Below are positions 16,269 to 23,640 of a stretch of 31,274 bases of DNA, in pieces. Position numbers and translations under genes: made by a program. The notes below the pieces were generated by a model. It searched no databases. It worked only from the letters and a program-made list of their open reading frames with translations, and was not told where the DNA came from. The first letter of the stretch is position 1. Each line of letters begins with the position of its first letter. This stretch comes from JAFDZW01 sp035632315 (GTDB lineage Bacteria > Bacteroidota > Ignavibacteria > Palsa-1295), in NCBI GenBank assembly GCA_035632315.1, contig DASQGZ010000023.1:1-31274 (forward strand). Direction: 5' to 3'.

Positions 16269-16982
16269 ATGTCGTTAGTAAAGACCGAACCGAGAACAGA
16301 AACGCGAAAAGTTAAAGCAATGCCGATGCGTGACGACCTTCCGCCGCGGCAGGCACAGGTGTTGAATTTCATCGAGGAATTCATTGATATTTCGGGTTAT
16401 CCGCCGTCGATCCTCGAGATCGCCGATGCCCTTGACGTGACCTCGACCTACGGTATCCGCAAGCATCTGGATGCGCTCGTGAAAAAAGGCTTTCTTTCAC
16501 GCGGCGGCCCCGGGCTTTCACGCGCGATCATGCCAGTCCGCCCGTCGTCACCGATGAATGCCCGCAGCAGTTCGATCCCGGTCGTCGGCAGGGTCACCGC
16601 CGGTGCGCCGATTCTTGCGGTCGAGCATATCGAAGGCTGGCTCTCGTATAAACCCGCGAAAGAATCGCAGAAGATGTTCGCCCTGCGTGTGCAAGGTCAA
16701 AGTATGAAAGATAAAGGAATTATGGACGGAGATTACGTCATTTGCCGCCAGCAGGAAGTTGCCGAAAACGGCGAGATCATCGTTGCCCTACTCGACGATT
16801 CGGCGACGGTAAAGACCTTCCGCAAAAAAGCCGGACAATATTTCCTCGAACCTGCGAACGAGAAGTTCAAGAACATCCCTATTACCGAAGACAGCGGATT
16901 TGCCGTACTCGGGAAAGTGACGAGCGTTTTCCGCGCGATCGACGACAGCCGCCCGGGTCTTGTCCAATTCCGTTATAGTTAA
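16269..16982 (+). CDS. lexA: LexA transcriptional repressor
   Basis: LexA represses SOS genes and self-cleaves when RecA-ssDNA filaments form. The 237-residue protein has an N-terminal winged-helix DNA-binding domain (PPRQAQVLNFIEEFIDISGYPPSILEIADALDVTSTYGIRKHLDALVKKGFL, about 25-76). The linker is followed by the S24 peptidase domain: cleavage site A111-G112 in VTAGAPI, catalytic S145 in VQGQSM and K182 in ATVKTF. All residues for autocleavage are present. It has about 20 extra N-terminal residues compared with many LexA proteins. ATG 16269 is chosen over an in-frame ATG at 16227 because AAAGGA lies at 16255-16260 with eight bases of spacing, one of the few convincing Shine-Dalgarno sequences in the window. 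The longer start would also precede or overlap the likely transcription start. Confidence 0.96.
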   Translation: MSLVKTEPRTETRKVKAMPMRDDLPPRQAQVLNFIEEFIDISGYPPSILEIADALDVTSTYGIRKHLDALVKKGFLSRGGPGLSRAIMPVRPSSPMNARSSSIPVVGRVTAGAPILAVEHIEGWLSYKPAKESQKMFALRVQGQSMKDKGIMDGDYVICRQQEVAENGEIIVALLDDSATVKTFRKKAGQYFLEPANEKFKNIPITEDSGFAVLGKVTSVFRAIDDSRPGLVQFRYS

Positions 16983-17027
16983 TAACTCTATTACAATGAC
17001 TGCATTACATTGTTACAGGATACAAAT

Positions 17028-17264
17028 ATGATAGCTGCAACTGTAAAATTTAAAGAGGCTTCGCAAGCCGGCGCCTCACCGATGTCGCTCGGCGGTGAAC
17101 TGCCACAGCGACAAACCGCATTTCGTGAGAACGGGTACGGCTCGACGACGCACGGGTCATTCGGCTATAAACAGCTTCCGAGCCGCCAGTCAATGCCTGC
17201 CGAAGAGTTCGACCTCGAAGCACACCTGGCTGCACTCTGCGATAAACTGCGAGCAAAGTATTGA
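17028..17264 (+). CDS. Unknown 78-residue protein in the lexA transcription unit
   Basis: I do not recognise this gene. It starts at ATG 17028, 45 bases after the lexA stop with no terminator between, so co-transcription with lexA is likely. The N-terminal two-thirds is polar and low in hydrophobic residues, with many Gly, Ser, Gln and Thr (for example GYGSTTHGSFGYKQLPSRQS), and looks disordered. The last about 20 residues (EEFDLEAHLAALCDKLRAKY) look like an amphipathic helix. There is no signal peptide or membrane segment, so it is probably cytoplasmic. Codon use resembles its neighbours. If it is real, its position suggests SOS-linked expression. Shared family members could be identified by a profile search. 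Confidence 0.6.
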   Translation: MIAATVKFKEASQAGASPMSLGGELPQRQTAFRENGYGSTTHGSFGYKQLPSRQSMPAEEFDLEAHLAALCDKLRAKY

Positions 17265-17304
17265 AACATACTTTGTCATTGTGGCGGATGATAAAATCTC
17301 ATCG

Positions 17305-17341
17305 AATTCTTCGCGTTCTGTATTGTTAAATAACAAGAATT
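17305..17341. promoter_or_regulatory. Nested inverted repeats upstream of the DUF899 gene
   Basis: TTGTTA at 17323-17328 and TAACAA at 17331-17336 form a perfect 6-2-6 palindrome. An outer pair, AATTCTT at 17305-17311 and AAGAATT at 17335-17341, overlaps it. The palindrome ends 28 bases before the ATG of the DUF899 gene, a position suited to an operator. No known regulator can be named. Confidence 0.35.
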
Positions 17342-17364
17342 AATTTTACAATACGACCTCGAAC

Positions 17365-17955
17365 ATGAATTCTTCCGAACAAGGGTTGAAAGATATTTTT
17401 GATGAGATCACGAAACTCCGTGCCCGTGCGGCCGAACTTCGCCGCACGATGGGTTCCTCAGAAGTCAGCAATTACACGCTTACCGGCACTTCCGGCGAGA
17501 AAGTGACTCTTTCTGATATGTTCGGCTCGAAGGACGAACTTATTGTTATTCACAATATGGGAAGAAGCTGCCGCTACTGTACGCTGTGGGCAGACGGGAT
17601 CAATGGCTTTACAAAGCATTTTGAAAGCCGAGCCGCTTTTGCGCTCACCTCGCCCGACGACTACGAAACAATGAGACGTTTCGGGATGGAGCGCGGATGG
17701 ATGTTCAAGATGTATTCGACCGAAGGTACATCGTTCAAACGCGATCTTGGATTTGAAGACGAGCAAGGTGAACCGCAGCCCGGTGTTTCCGTCTTCAAGA
17801 AGTCAGCTGACGGAAAGATACTGCAGACAACGAAAGATTATTTTGGACCGGGCGATGATTATTGTCCGATCTGGCATTTCTTCGATCTGCTCCCGTCGTC
17901 AAGTGATAGCTGGGAGCCGCAGTATCACTACATTCAGACACAGCATAAGCATTAA
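17365..17955 (+). CDS. DUF899-family thioredoxin-like protein
   Basis: This 196-residue soluble protein has no signal peptide. After an N-terminal helix (LKDIFDEITKLRARAAELRRTMG) comes a peroxiredoxin/thioredoxin-like core: VTLSDMFGSKDELIVIHNM, then C69-R-Y-C72 in GRSCRYCTLWADGINGF, then RAAFALTSPDDYETMRRFGMERGWMFKMYST, PGVSVFKK and a final YFGPGDDYCPIWHFFDLLP. This order (CxxC followed by ADGINGF, then GW...S.....F..D.G, pG.SVF and the C-terminal DLLP) matches DUF899. The family is presumed redox-active, but its substrate is not established. It lies 100 bases after the lexA-linked small gene with a palindrome before it, so it may have its own promoter. Confidence 0.85.
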   Translation: MNSSEQGLKDIFDEITKLRARAAELRRTMGSSEVSNYTLTGTSGEKVTLSDMFGSKDELIVIHNMGRSCRYCTLWADGINGFTKHFESRAAFALTSPDDYETMRRFGMERGWMFKMYSTEGTSFKRDLGFEDEQGEPQPGVSVFKKSADGKILQTTKDYFGPGDDYCPIWHFFDLLPSSSDSWEPQYHYIQTQHKH

Positions 17956-17957
17956 AA

Positions 17958-17986
17958 AGAAAGTCCGGCATTCGCCGGACTTTTCA
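17958..17986. terminator. Bidirectional terminator between the DUF899 gene and pnp
   Basis: The stem AAAGTCCGGC (17960-17969) pairs with GCCGGACTTT (17974-17983) around the loop ATTC, with an A-rich left flank and TTTT at the right. It sits in the 54-base gap between the convergent DUF899 and pnp genes and would stop both transcripts. Confidence 0.88.
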
Positions 17987-18009
17987 TGTTACATTTTATT
18001 TTTGGAGTC

Positions 18010-20250
18010 TTACCGGCGTCCACGGTCATAACCACCGCCGCCTCTGCGGTCGCCATAGCCTCCGCCGCCGCGACGATCACCGCCTCTGCCGCCGCCATAG
18101 CCATTACCGCCGCCTTGACGCGGGGGGCGCTCGACATAACCTTCCGGTTTTTCAAGCAGCGCTTTGCGCGAGAGCGAGAACTTGCCGTCCGGTTTGACAG
18201 CAATAAGCTTTACATCGAATTCATCACCGACCTGAATGACATCGCTGATATTTTCGACGCGATTGTAATCGATCTCGGAAATATGCATTAAGCCTTCTTT
18301 CTTCGGCAGGAATTCCATGATCGCGCCAAGTCCTTCGCGAACCTGCGTCACTTTCGCGCGATAGACTGTGCCTTCTTCCGGCAAGCGGATAAGCCCTTCG
18401 ATCATATCTTGTGCTTTCTTTGCCGACGTTCCGTCAATCGCAGAAATCGTCAGCGTACCGTCGTCCTCGATCGTGATATCTTCGACACCGGACTCTGACT
18501 GGATCTCGCGGATCATCTTGCCACCGGGTCCGATGATCAGTCCGATCATTTCAACCGGTATTTTCATTGCCGTCATTCTCGGTGCATATTGTGAAAGGTC
18601 AGCGCGGGGTGCGCTGAGCACTTCGTCCATCTTGCCGAGGATGAAAAGCCTACCCTCTTTCGCCTGCATCAATGCCTTTTCGAGCAGTGCGAAATCAATG
18701 CCTTTGATCTTCATATCCATCTGGCAAGCGGTGATGCCGTCGCGCGTGCCGCAGACTTTGAAATCCATATCGCCAAGGAAATCCTCATTCCCGAGAATAT
18801 CACTCAATACTGCCGAGCGAGTCTCTTCTTTGATAAGCCCCATCGCGATTCCGGCGACAGGTTTTTTCAGTGCAACACCTGCATCGAACAGTGCAAGACT
18901 TCCCGCGCAGACTGTCGCCATCGAGCTCGAACCGTTCGATTCGAGGATGTCGCTGACGATGCGCATCGTGTATGGAAATTCTTCTGAAGGCGGCAAAAGT
19001 CCTTTCAATGCACGTTCTGCCAAGTTTCCATGCCCTATTTCGCGGCGCCCGGTGCCGGTCATTCTTCCGACTTCACCGACACTGAACGGCGGAAAATTGT
19101 AATGAAGCATAAAACGCTTCGTTGTGTCTTCGCCGAGCCCCTCGATATTTTGCTCGTCGCGTTTTGAACCGAGCGTTGCTGTCGAAAGCGATTGCGTCTC
19201 ACCGCGAGTGAATAAACTCGAGCCGTGTGCACGCGGCAGAACTCCAACTTCGATCGTGATCGGCCGGATCGTCGATGTGTTGCGTCCGTCAAGACGAATG
19301 CCATCCGAAAGGATCATTTCGCGCATTTCGCGCTTCTCAACCTTTTTCAACGTTGCGGCGATTACCTTTTCAACTTCGGCGTACTTCTCTTCGCCAAGTT
19401 CAGCTTTCAAAGCTGCTTTGGCACCGTCTTTAACAGCCGTTGTTTTTGTCGCACGCTCATCTTTTGCAAGGACCGTACGGGCAAGTGTGCGAAGATCTTT
19501 TGCGGCAAGTGTTTCGATCTTTGCTTCAAGTTGGGAGTAATCAGGTACAGCCGCGAGTACGCGTTTTGTTTTTGCAATGCCCGACTCGCGTGCAATGCGC
19601 TCGAGGCCTTCACAAACTGTCTTTACTGCATCGGCAGCAACACGAAGCGCTTCGAGGTATTCCTGCTCGCTGATCTCGTCTGACTCGCCTTCGACCATCA
19701 CGATCGAATCTTTCGTGCCGGCAACAATAAATTCGTAATCCGCCTCTTTGAGTTCGTCAAATGTCGGATTAATAATGCTGTTTCCGTTACTTCGAGCAAC
19801 ACGAACCGCTCCGATCGCCTCGGCGAACGGAACCTCAGAGAGCAACAGTGAAAGCGATGCCCCGCAGACAGCAAGCACATCGGCATCGTTCTGCTGATCG
19901 GAACATTCGATGAAGGCAACGATCTGCGTTTCGTAGTACCAGTTCTTCGGGAACATCGGACGGATCGGGCGATCGACAATGCGTGCGGAGAGAACTTCTT
20001 TTTCGGACGGCTTTCCTTCGCGGCGAAAATATCCGCCCGGAATTTTCCCGGCAGCTGACATACGTTCGCGATACTCAACTTGCAGCGGCAAAAAGTCAAT
20101 ATCCTCTTTCGCTGTTTCTGCTGCACAGACGGTTGTAAGCACCATCGTCTGGCCGAGCGACGTCATCGCCGAGCCTGATGCCTGTTTGGCATATTTGCCA
20201 ATATCGAACCCGATCGTTTTTCCGCCGGGTAATTGTATAGAATAATTCAT
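18010..20250 (-). CDS. pnp: Polyribonucleotide nucleotidyltransferase (PNPase)
   Basis: PNPase is the phosphorolytic 3'-5' exoribonuclease of the degradosome. The 746-residue protein has two RNase PH-like domains: the first includes TMVLTTVCAAE and FLPLQVEYRERMSAAGKIPGGYFRREG, the second RLDGRNTSTIRPI, FTRGETQSLSTATLG and GDMDFKVCGTRDGITACQMDMKI. A KH domain follows with GLIIGPGGKMI (GPGG at 574-577), and an S1 domain at about 628-698. The final 43 residues (about 704-746) are a Gly/Arg/Tyr-rich tail with repeated GDRRGGGGY units, which Escherichia coli PNPase lacks. ATG 20250 is chosen over an in-frame ATG at 20289 because MNYSIQLPGGKTI begins the conserved core. It lies downstream of rpsO, the classic rpsO-pnp order. 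Confidence 0.97.
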   Translation of the reverse strand: MNYSIQLPGGKTIGFDIGKYAKQASGSAMTSLGQTMVLTTVCAAETAKEDIDFLPLQVEYRERMSAAGKIPGGYFRREGKPSEKEVLSARIVDRPIRPMFPKNWYYETQIVAFIECSDQQNDADVLAVCGASLSLLLSEVPFAEAIGAVRVARSNGNSIINPTFDELKEADYEFIVAGTKDSIVMVEGESDEISEQEYLEALRVAADAVKTVCEGLERIARESGIAKTKRVLAAVPDYSQLEAKIETLAAKDLRTLARTVLAKDERATKTTAVKDGAKAALKAELGEEKYAEVEKVIAATLKKVEKREMREMILSDGIRLDGRNTSTIRPITIEVGVLPRAHGSSLFTRGETQSLSTATLGSKRDEQNIEGLGEDTTKRFMLHYNFPPFSVGEVGRMTGTGRREIGHGNLAERALKGLLPPSEEFPYTMRIVSDILESNGSSSMATVCAGSLALFDAGVALKKPVAGIAMGLIKEETRSAVLSDILGNEDFLGDMDFKVCGTRDGITACQMDMKIKGIDFALLEKALMQAKEGRLFILGKMDEVLSAPRADLSQYAPRMTAMKIPVEMIGLIIGPGGKMIREIQSESGVEDITIEDDGTLTISAIDGTSAKKAQDMIEGLIRLPEEGTVYRAKVTQVREGLGAIMEFLPKKEGLMHISEIDYNRVENISDVIQVGDEFDVKLIAVKPDGKFSLSRKALLEKPEGYVERPPRQGGGNGYGGGRGGDRRGGGGYGDRRGGGGYDRGRR

Positions 20251-20310
20251 ACGTGTAGTGAATGCGTAAGCATATTCTGCATACGGCATTCGTTAGTTGT
20301 GTTTAATGAA

Positions 20311-20449
20311 CATGCGATGAAATCATGGTACAAGCTGCGCGTGGAAAGCGGTTCGGTAAGTCCTCCATTCGAGAGGGTTTTTTTTGCATTAATCGGTAGA
20401 AGGTCTCATCGCATCAGTAGATGCTTTCGCGACGCTTCATTGCACCATG
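20311..20449 (-). promoter_or_regulatory. Structured pnp leader with alternative pairings
   Basis: In the 251-base gap between rpsO and pnp, read on the minus strand, CAUGGUGCAA (20449-20440) can pair with UUGUACCAUG (20333-20324) over ten positions with one G-U. An inner hairpin pairs 20411-20415 with 20420-20424 (five pairs, four-base loop). A seven-base pairing of 20406-20412 with 20314-20320 conflicts with both. Autogenous control of pnp through leader structure is established in Escherichia coli; its occurrence here is inference. Confidence 0.4.
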
Positions 20450-20467
20450 TTATCAACGAACAATAGA

Positions 20468-20490
20468 ACGCCCCGGCATTTCCGGAGCGT
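20468..20490 (-). terminator. Hairpin after rpsO, possible attenuator
   Basis: ACGCCCCGG (20468-20476) and CCGGAGCGT (20482-20490) form a nine-pair stem with one G-T pair and a five-base loop, 11 bases after the rpsO stop. On the minus strand it is followed only by TTCTATTG, a weak U-tract, so partial termination or an RNA processing and stability site is likelier than a full stop. Confidence 0.55.
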
Positions 20491-20501
20491 CTAAACTTTT
20501 T

Positions 20502-20771
20502 TTATTTACGAATATCGAGTTCTGTAATTAACTCGCGATAGCGCTTGATGTCTTTTTTTGCAAGGTAATCAAGCAGCGAGCGGCGCTTGCCGACCATTTT
20601 CAGTAAGCCCGTTTTCGAATGGTGGTCTTTCGGGTTCGCCTGAAAATGGGGGGTCAGTGTATTGATGCGTTCGGTCAGGATTGCGATCTGGACTTCTGTA
20701 CGGCCGCTGTCTTTTGCGCCTTTGCCATATTTGGCAACGAGCGCGGTTGTTGACTCTTTTGTGATCGACAT
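20502..20771 (-). CDS. rpsO: Ribosomal protein S15
   Basis: This 89-residue protein is the standard length for bacterial S15, which binds 16S rRNA at the central-domain three-way junction early in 30S assembly. Diagnostic stretches are DSGRTEVQIAILTERINTLTPHF, the DHHSKTGLLKMVGKRRSLLDYL core with the invariant HHSK/R and GKRR segments, and the ending DIKRYRELITELDIRK. It heads an rpsO-pnp unit, with the pnp ATG 251 bases downstream. A TATAAT box lies 70 bases upstream. S15 often represses its own mRNA, but I could not define the leader structure needed. Confidence 0.98.
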   Translation of the reverse strand: MSITKESTTALVAKYGKGAKDSGRTEVQIAILTERINTLTPHFQANPKDHHSKTGLLKMVGKRRSLLDYLAKKDIKRYRELITELDIRK

Positions 20772-20841
20772 AACGTATTAATTGATAGCGTTTTACAAGT
20801 GCCCGGAACCTACCGCTATGAAAGCCCCGGTTTAATTAGAA

Positions 20842-20870
20842 ATTATATAACTTAAATTAGGCGGCTAAAA
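20842..20870 (-). promoter_or_regulatory. Likely rpsO promoter
   Basis: On the minus strand a perfect TATAAT lies at 20847-20842. Seventeen bases upstream is TTTTAG (20870-20865), a poor -35. The position between hldD and rpsO, about 70 bases before the rpsO ATG, suits a ribosomal protein promoter with a leader of about 60 bases. Confidence 0.45.
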
Positions 20871-20874
20871 TTCC

Positions 20875-21846
20875 TTATAGGTAGGGCTCGGGCTGTGAAA
20901 GATATGTTTGGACATAATCGGCAACAGAATGTTCGAGCGACCTGAACTCGTTCTTGAAGCCTGCGGCTCTGAGCTTCGACATATCTGCTTGGGTGTGGTA
21001 TTGATATGCTGATCGGATCTCTTCAGGCATATCTATATATTGAATGTTATTTGGTTTTCCCATTGCAGAAAAAAGTGCGGATGCAAGATCATTCCACGAC
21101 CGTGCAGTACCGCTTCCTAAATTATAAATACCATTGACGCTTTCAGTATCAAGCGCCCACATCAATACATCAACGCAATCTTTGACATAAATAAAATCGC
21201 GGGTAAACGCTCCGTCTTTATAGTGTGCATTATACGAACGAAATAATTGTAGCGCACCTGTCTCGTTCACTTGATGATATGCTTTATATACCAGACTCGA
21301 CATTGCGCCTTTATGATATTCATTCGGGCCAAACACGTTAAAGAACTTAAAACCAGCACACAGACGATCGTAATTATTCCTTACGAGCCAAAGATCGAAC
21401 AGATGCTTTGAATAGCCGTACGGATTGAGCGGGCGAAGCGTTTGCGTTACAGCATTATCATCGCTAAAACCAAGTCCTCCGTCGCCATAGGTTGCGGCGC
21501 TCGATGCATACACAAATCGAATTTCATGCTCGAAACACCACTCCGCGATCGTTTTGCTGTAATCGTAATTATTCCGAATCAAATAATCCATATCACGTTC
21601 GGTTGTCGAAGTACAGGCTCCGAGATGAATGACCGCCTCGACTTCACGCGGGTCCAATTCATCTTCGAACACCTCCAGGAAATCATTCTTGTGAAAATAT
21701 TCCGTAAATTTCTTTCCAAGGAGATTTTTCCATTTGTCGGAGGAAGCAAGGTTGTCAACGACTAAAATATCATCATAACCGGCTTCGTTTAGACGCGCCA
21801 GCATAACACTTCCGATAAATCCTGCTCCTCCGGTAAGAACGATCAT
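20875..21846 (-). CDS. hldD: ADP-L-glycero-D-manno-heptose 6-epimerase
   Basis: HldD is a short-chain dehydrogenase-type epimerase that makes the ADP-heptose used for the LPS inner core. The 323-residue protein starts directly with the Rossmann loop TGGAGFIGS (5-13), then VVDNLASSDKWKNLLG, the HLGACTSTTERD segment typical of HldD, the catalytic Y143-x3-K147 in NPYGYSKHLFD, and FKFFNVFGPNEYHKGAMSSL. The frame is open ten codons further to 21876, but ATG 21846 puts the start right before the Rossmann strand, as in the family. It follows the GH88/GH105-like gene by 61 bases and may be in the same transcript. With the O-antigen ligase-like gene elsewhere in the window it indicates an LPS-bearing outer membrane. 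Confidence 0.94.
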   Translation of the reverse strand: MIVLTGGAGFIGSVMLARLNEAGYDDILVVDNLASSDKWKNLLGKKFTEYFHKNDFLEVFEDELDPREVEAVIHLGACTSTTERDMDYLIRNNYDYSKTIAEWCFEHEIRFVYASSAATYGDGGLGFSDDNAVTQTLRPLNPYGYSKHLFDLWLVRNNYDRLCAGFKFFNVFGPNEYHKGAMSSLVYKAYHQVNETGALQLFRSYNAHYKDGAFTRDFIYVKDCVDVLMWALDTESVNGIYNLGSGTARSWNDLASALFSAMGKPNNIQYIDMPEEIRSAYQYHTQADMSKLRAAGFKNEFRSLEHSVADYVQTYLSQPEPYL

Positions 21847-21907
21847 TTTCCGATATCTGATTAAGAAAGCAAACAAACAACACGAGTACAGAGATTGTCA
21901 CTTAATT

Positions 21908-22924
21908 TTAATTGCGGTTCAGTTCACTCAGCGCTAGCAGATATGCGCCAGTCCCCCACCACCATTCGCCTTGAGAAAGCGATTTGTAATATTCTTTTCT
22001 ACCAGGCCACGTGCCTTCCGATACGCCGGTAAACTTCCCTTCACTATTAACAAATTTTGCCAGCGTTTTTTCTGCTCTGCGCATCGTCTCATTGTATTTT
22101 TTCGGCAAAATATCAATCCGTTTCGCTCTTGCCAGGGCGAAAAGGTACATTGCAGATGCAGAAGTTTCTTCGTACGAAGTTTTATCATCAAGAATGGTGC
22201 GCCAAAGCCCATGTTTCGTTTGAAGTTTGGAAAGAGCATCGAGCATAGGCAAAAATATACCGTCGCGAATTTCTTTGAATTCGCTTGAACTTCTGCTTAT
22301 ATACGTCAGCAGCTCAACGCATGTCATCAGTACCCAACCGTTTCCTCGTGCCCATGCACCTTCAGAGCGCAGTCCGGTGAGATTTTCTTCGCAATGAATG
22401 TAGAATGAACTCTCGTCATCGCGAAGAACACGAAGATGTTCTCGAAGCTGATGCAATGCTTCTTTTTGCCAGTCTTTTTTAAGGTACACACCGAGTTTAG
22501 CAAGAAGAACAGAAGAATAAAAAACAGTATCAATATAAATATTTGGAAGATCGACATTATGCAAGATTATTCCGCTGCCATTTCGAAGCGCTTTATGATT
22601 GATAAAGTAATAAATTTTTTCAGCAGTGTTATCAAGCTGCAATCTTACTTCAGGAAAATGTTTTTTTACCTCAGGATATAAAAGCGCAAAACTCCACGAA
22701 CCACAAAAATAATTTACCGGGACCCCTTCGTTCAAATGAAAATACAGCCAGCGCTTGATATATCCTCGAACAGCATCGTCCGGTTGAATGTCAAGGCTTT
22801 GCAATAACCCGTACATTGCAAGCGATTGCCCCCAATCTGTCGATTCCGATTCAGGTCGATGACGATCGCACCAGGATGTACGAATGCGATCGATCAGTTC
22901 TGCTCTGTCACGTTTACCCATCAT
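21908..22924 (-). CDS. GH88/GH105-family glycoside hydrolase
   Basis: This 338-residue protein has no signal peptide and looks like an (alpha/alpha)6-barrel unsaturated glucuronyl/rhamnogalacturonyl hydrolase. Visible family marks are NIYIDTVFYSSVLLAKLG (D132 corresponds to the proposed catalytic aspartate), SEGAWARGNGWVL, TSYEETSASAMYLFALARA and WWGTGAYLLALSEL. The family removes unsaturated uronic acids left by polysaccharide lyases, usually in the cytoplasm or periplasm. No lyase, transporter or other sugar-degradation gene is nearby, which is odd. Its neighbours are an ABC exporter ATPase (36 bases upstream) and hldD (61 bases downstream), so a role in envelope glycan processing is possible. 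M1 or M2 (one codon apart) may be the start. Confidence 0.8.
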   Translation of the reverse strand: MMGKRDRAELIDRIRTSWCDRHRPESESTDWGQSLAMYGLLQSLDIQPDDAVRGYIKRWLYFHLNEGVPVNYFCGSWSFALLYPEVKKHFPEVRLQLDNTAEKIYYFINHKALRNGSGIILHNVDLPNIYIDTVFYSSVLLAKLGVYLKKDWQKEALHQLREHLRVLRDDESSFYIHCEENLTGLRSEGAWARGNGWVLMTCVELLTYISRSSSEFKEIRDGIFLPMLDALSKLQTKHGLWRTILDDKTSYEETSASAMYLFALARAKRIDILPKKYNETMRRAEKTLAKFVNSEGKFTGVSEGTWPGRKEYYKSLSQGEWWWGTGAYLLALSELNRN

Positions 22925-22960
22925 ACAAAATTACAATACAAAATTACAGAATTTTCTCTG

Positions 22961-23635
22961 TTATTCGGCGATCCTTCCGTCAACAAGTTCAATGTGCCTG
23001 TCCGAACGGGCTGCAAAATCCGGGTCGTGAGTCACCGTAATGATCGTACATCCATAACGGTGTGAAAGATCATTAAAGATATTGAACACTGTCTGCGTAT
23101 TCACTGTGTCAAGATTACCGGTCGGTTCGTCTGCCATAATAATATCCGGCTCGTTGATCAGCGCGCGTGCGATCGCAACACGCTGCTGCTGACCGCCGGA
23201 AAGCTTACTTGAAAGTTTATGAGCAAACAAATCCATTTCCATTTCCGCAAGCTTTTCAAGCGCTTTTTTCTCGATCGAATCACGGTCAAATCTCCCAAGC
23301 TTTAACGCTGGGAGCATCACATTCTCTAAGACAGTAAATTCCGGTAATAAAAAATGGAATTGAAAGACGAAACCGATATGCTCGTTGCGAAATGCAGCAA
23401 GTTCATTTTGCGAAAGACCTGTAACGTGGTAGTCTTTAATGGAGATCTCACCATCGTACTGTGTATCTAATGTAGAAAGCACATATAGTAACGAAGATTT
23501 TCCGCTCCCAGATTTACCGACGATCGTAACGAATTCGCCCTGGGAGATCGAAAGCGAGACATCTTTAAGGACATGAAAATCTTCCCCTTCATTAAAGTAT
23601 TTGTTGATGCTCTGTGCTCGTAGTATTTCGGCCAT
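22961..23635 (-). CDS. ABC exporter ATP-binding protein, LolD/MacB type
   Basis: This 224-residue ATPase has Walker A GKSGSGKSS (40-48), the Q-loop FVFQFHFLLPEFTVLENVMLPAL, the signature LSGGQQQRVAIARAL, Walker B IIMADEPTGNLD and the H-loop TVTHD. The FQFHFLLPEFT...ENVMLP wording is typical of the LolD/MacB subfamily of mechanotransmission exporters. It lies five bases downstream of an FtsX-type permease gene, which in turn follows an adaptor gene, so the three form one MacAB-like or Lol-like system. The substrate cannot be told from sequence. Confidence 0.92.
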   Translation of the reverse strand: MAEILRAQSINKYFNEGEDFHVLKDVSLSISQGEFVTIVGKSGSGKSSLLYVLSTLDTQYDGEISIKDYHVTGLSQNELAAFRNEHIGFVFQFHFLLPEFTVLENVMLPALKLGRFDRDSIEKKALEKLAEMEMDLFAHKLSSKLSGGQQQRVAIARALINEPDIIMADEPTGNLDTVNTQTVFNIFNDLSHRYGCTIITVTHDPDFAARSDRHIELVDGRIAE

Positions 23636-23640
23636 ATCGT

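Noticed and set aside
18368..19102. A 244-residue plus-strand open frame antisense to pnp
   Set aside because: It lies wholly within the well-supported pnp gene, is rich in Ser, Pro and Ile as expected of an antisense shadow, and has no recognisable domain or start signal.
20367..20390. CCTC...GAGG followed by a run of eight T, possible plus-strand terminator
   Set aside because: The stem is only about four pairs and no plus-strand gene precedes it; the T-run is better seen as part of the pnp leader.
20251..20501. Possible tRNA or small RNA gene in the rpsO-pnp gap
   Set aside because: No cloverleaf, no T-arm/anticodon arrangement; the pairings seen fit a minus-strand mRNA leader better.
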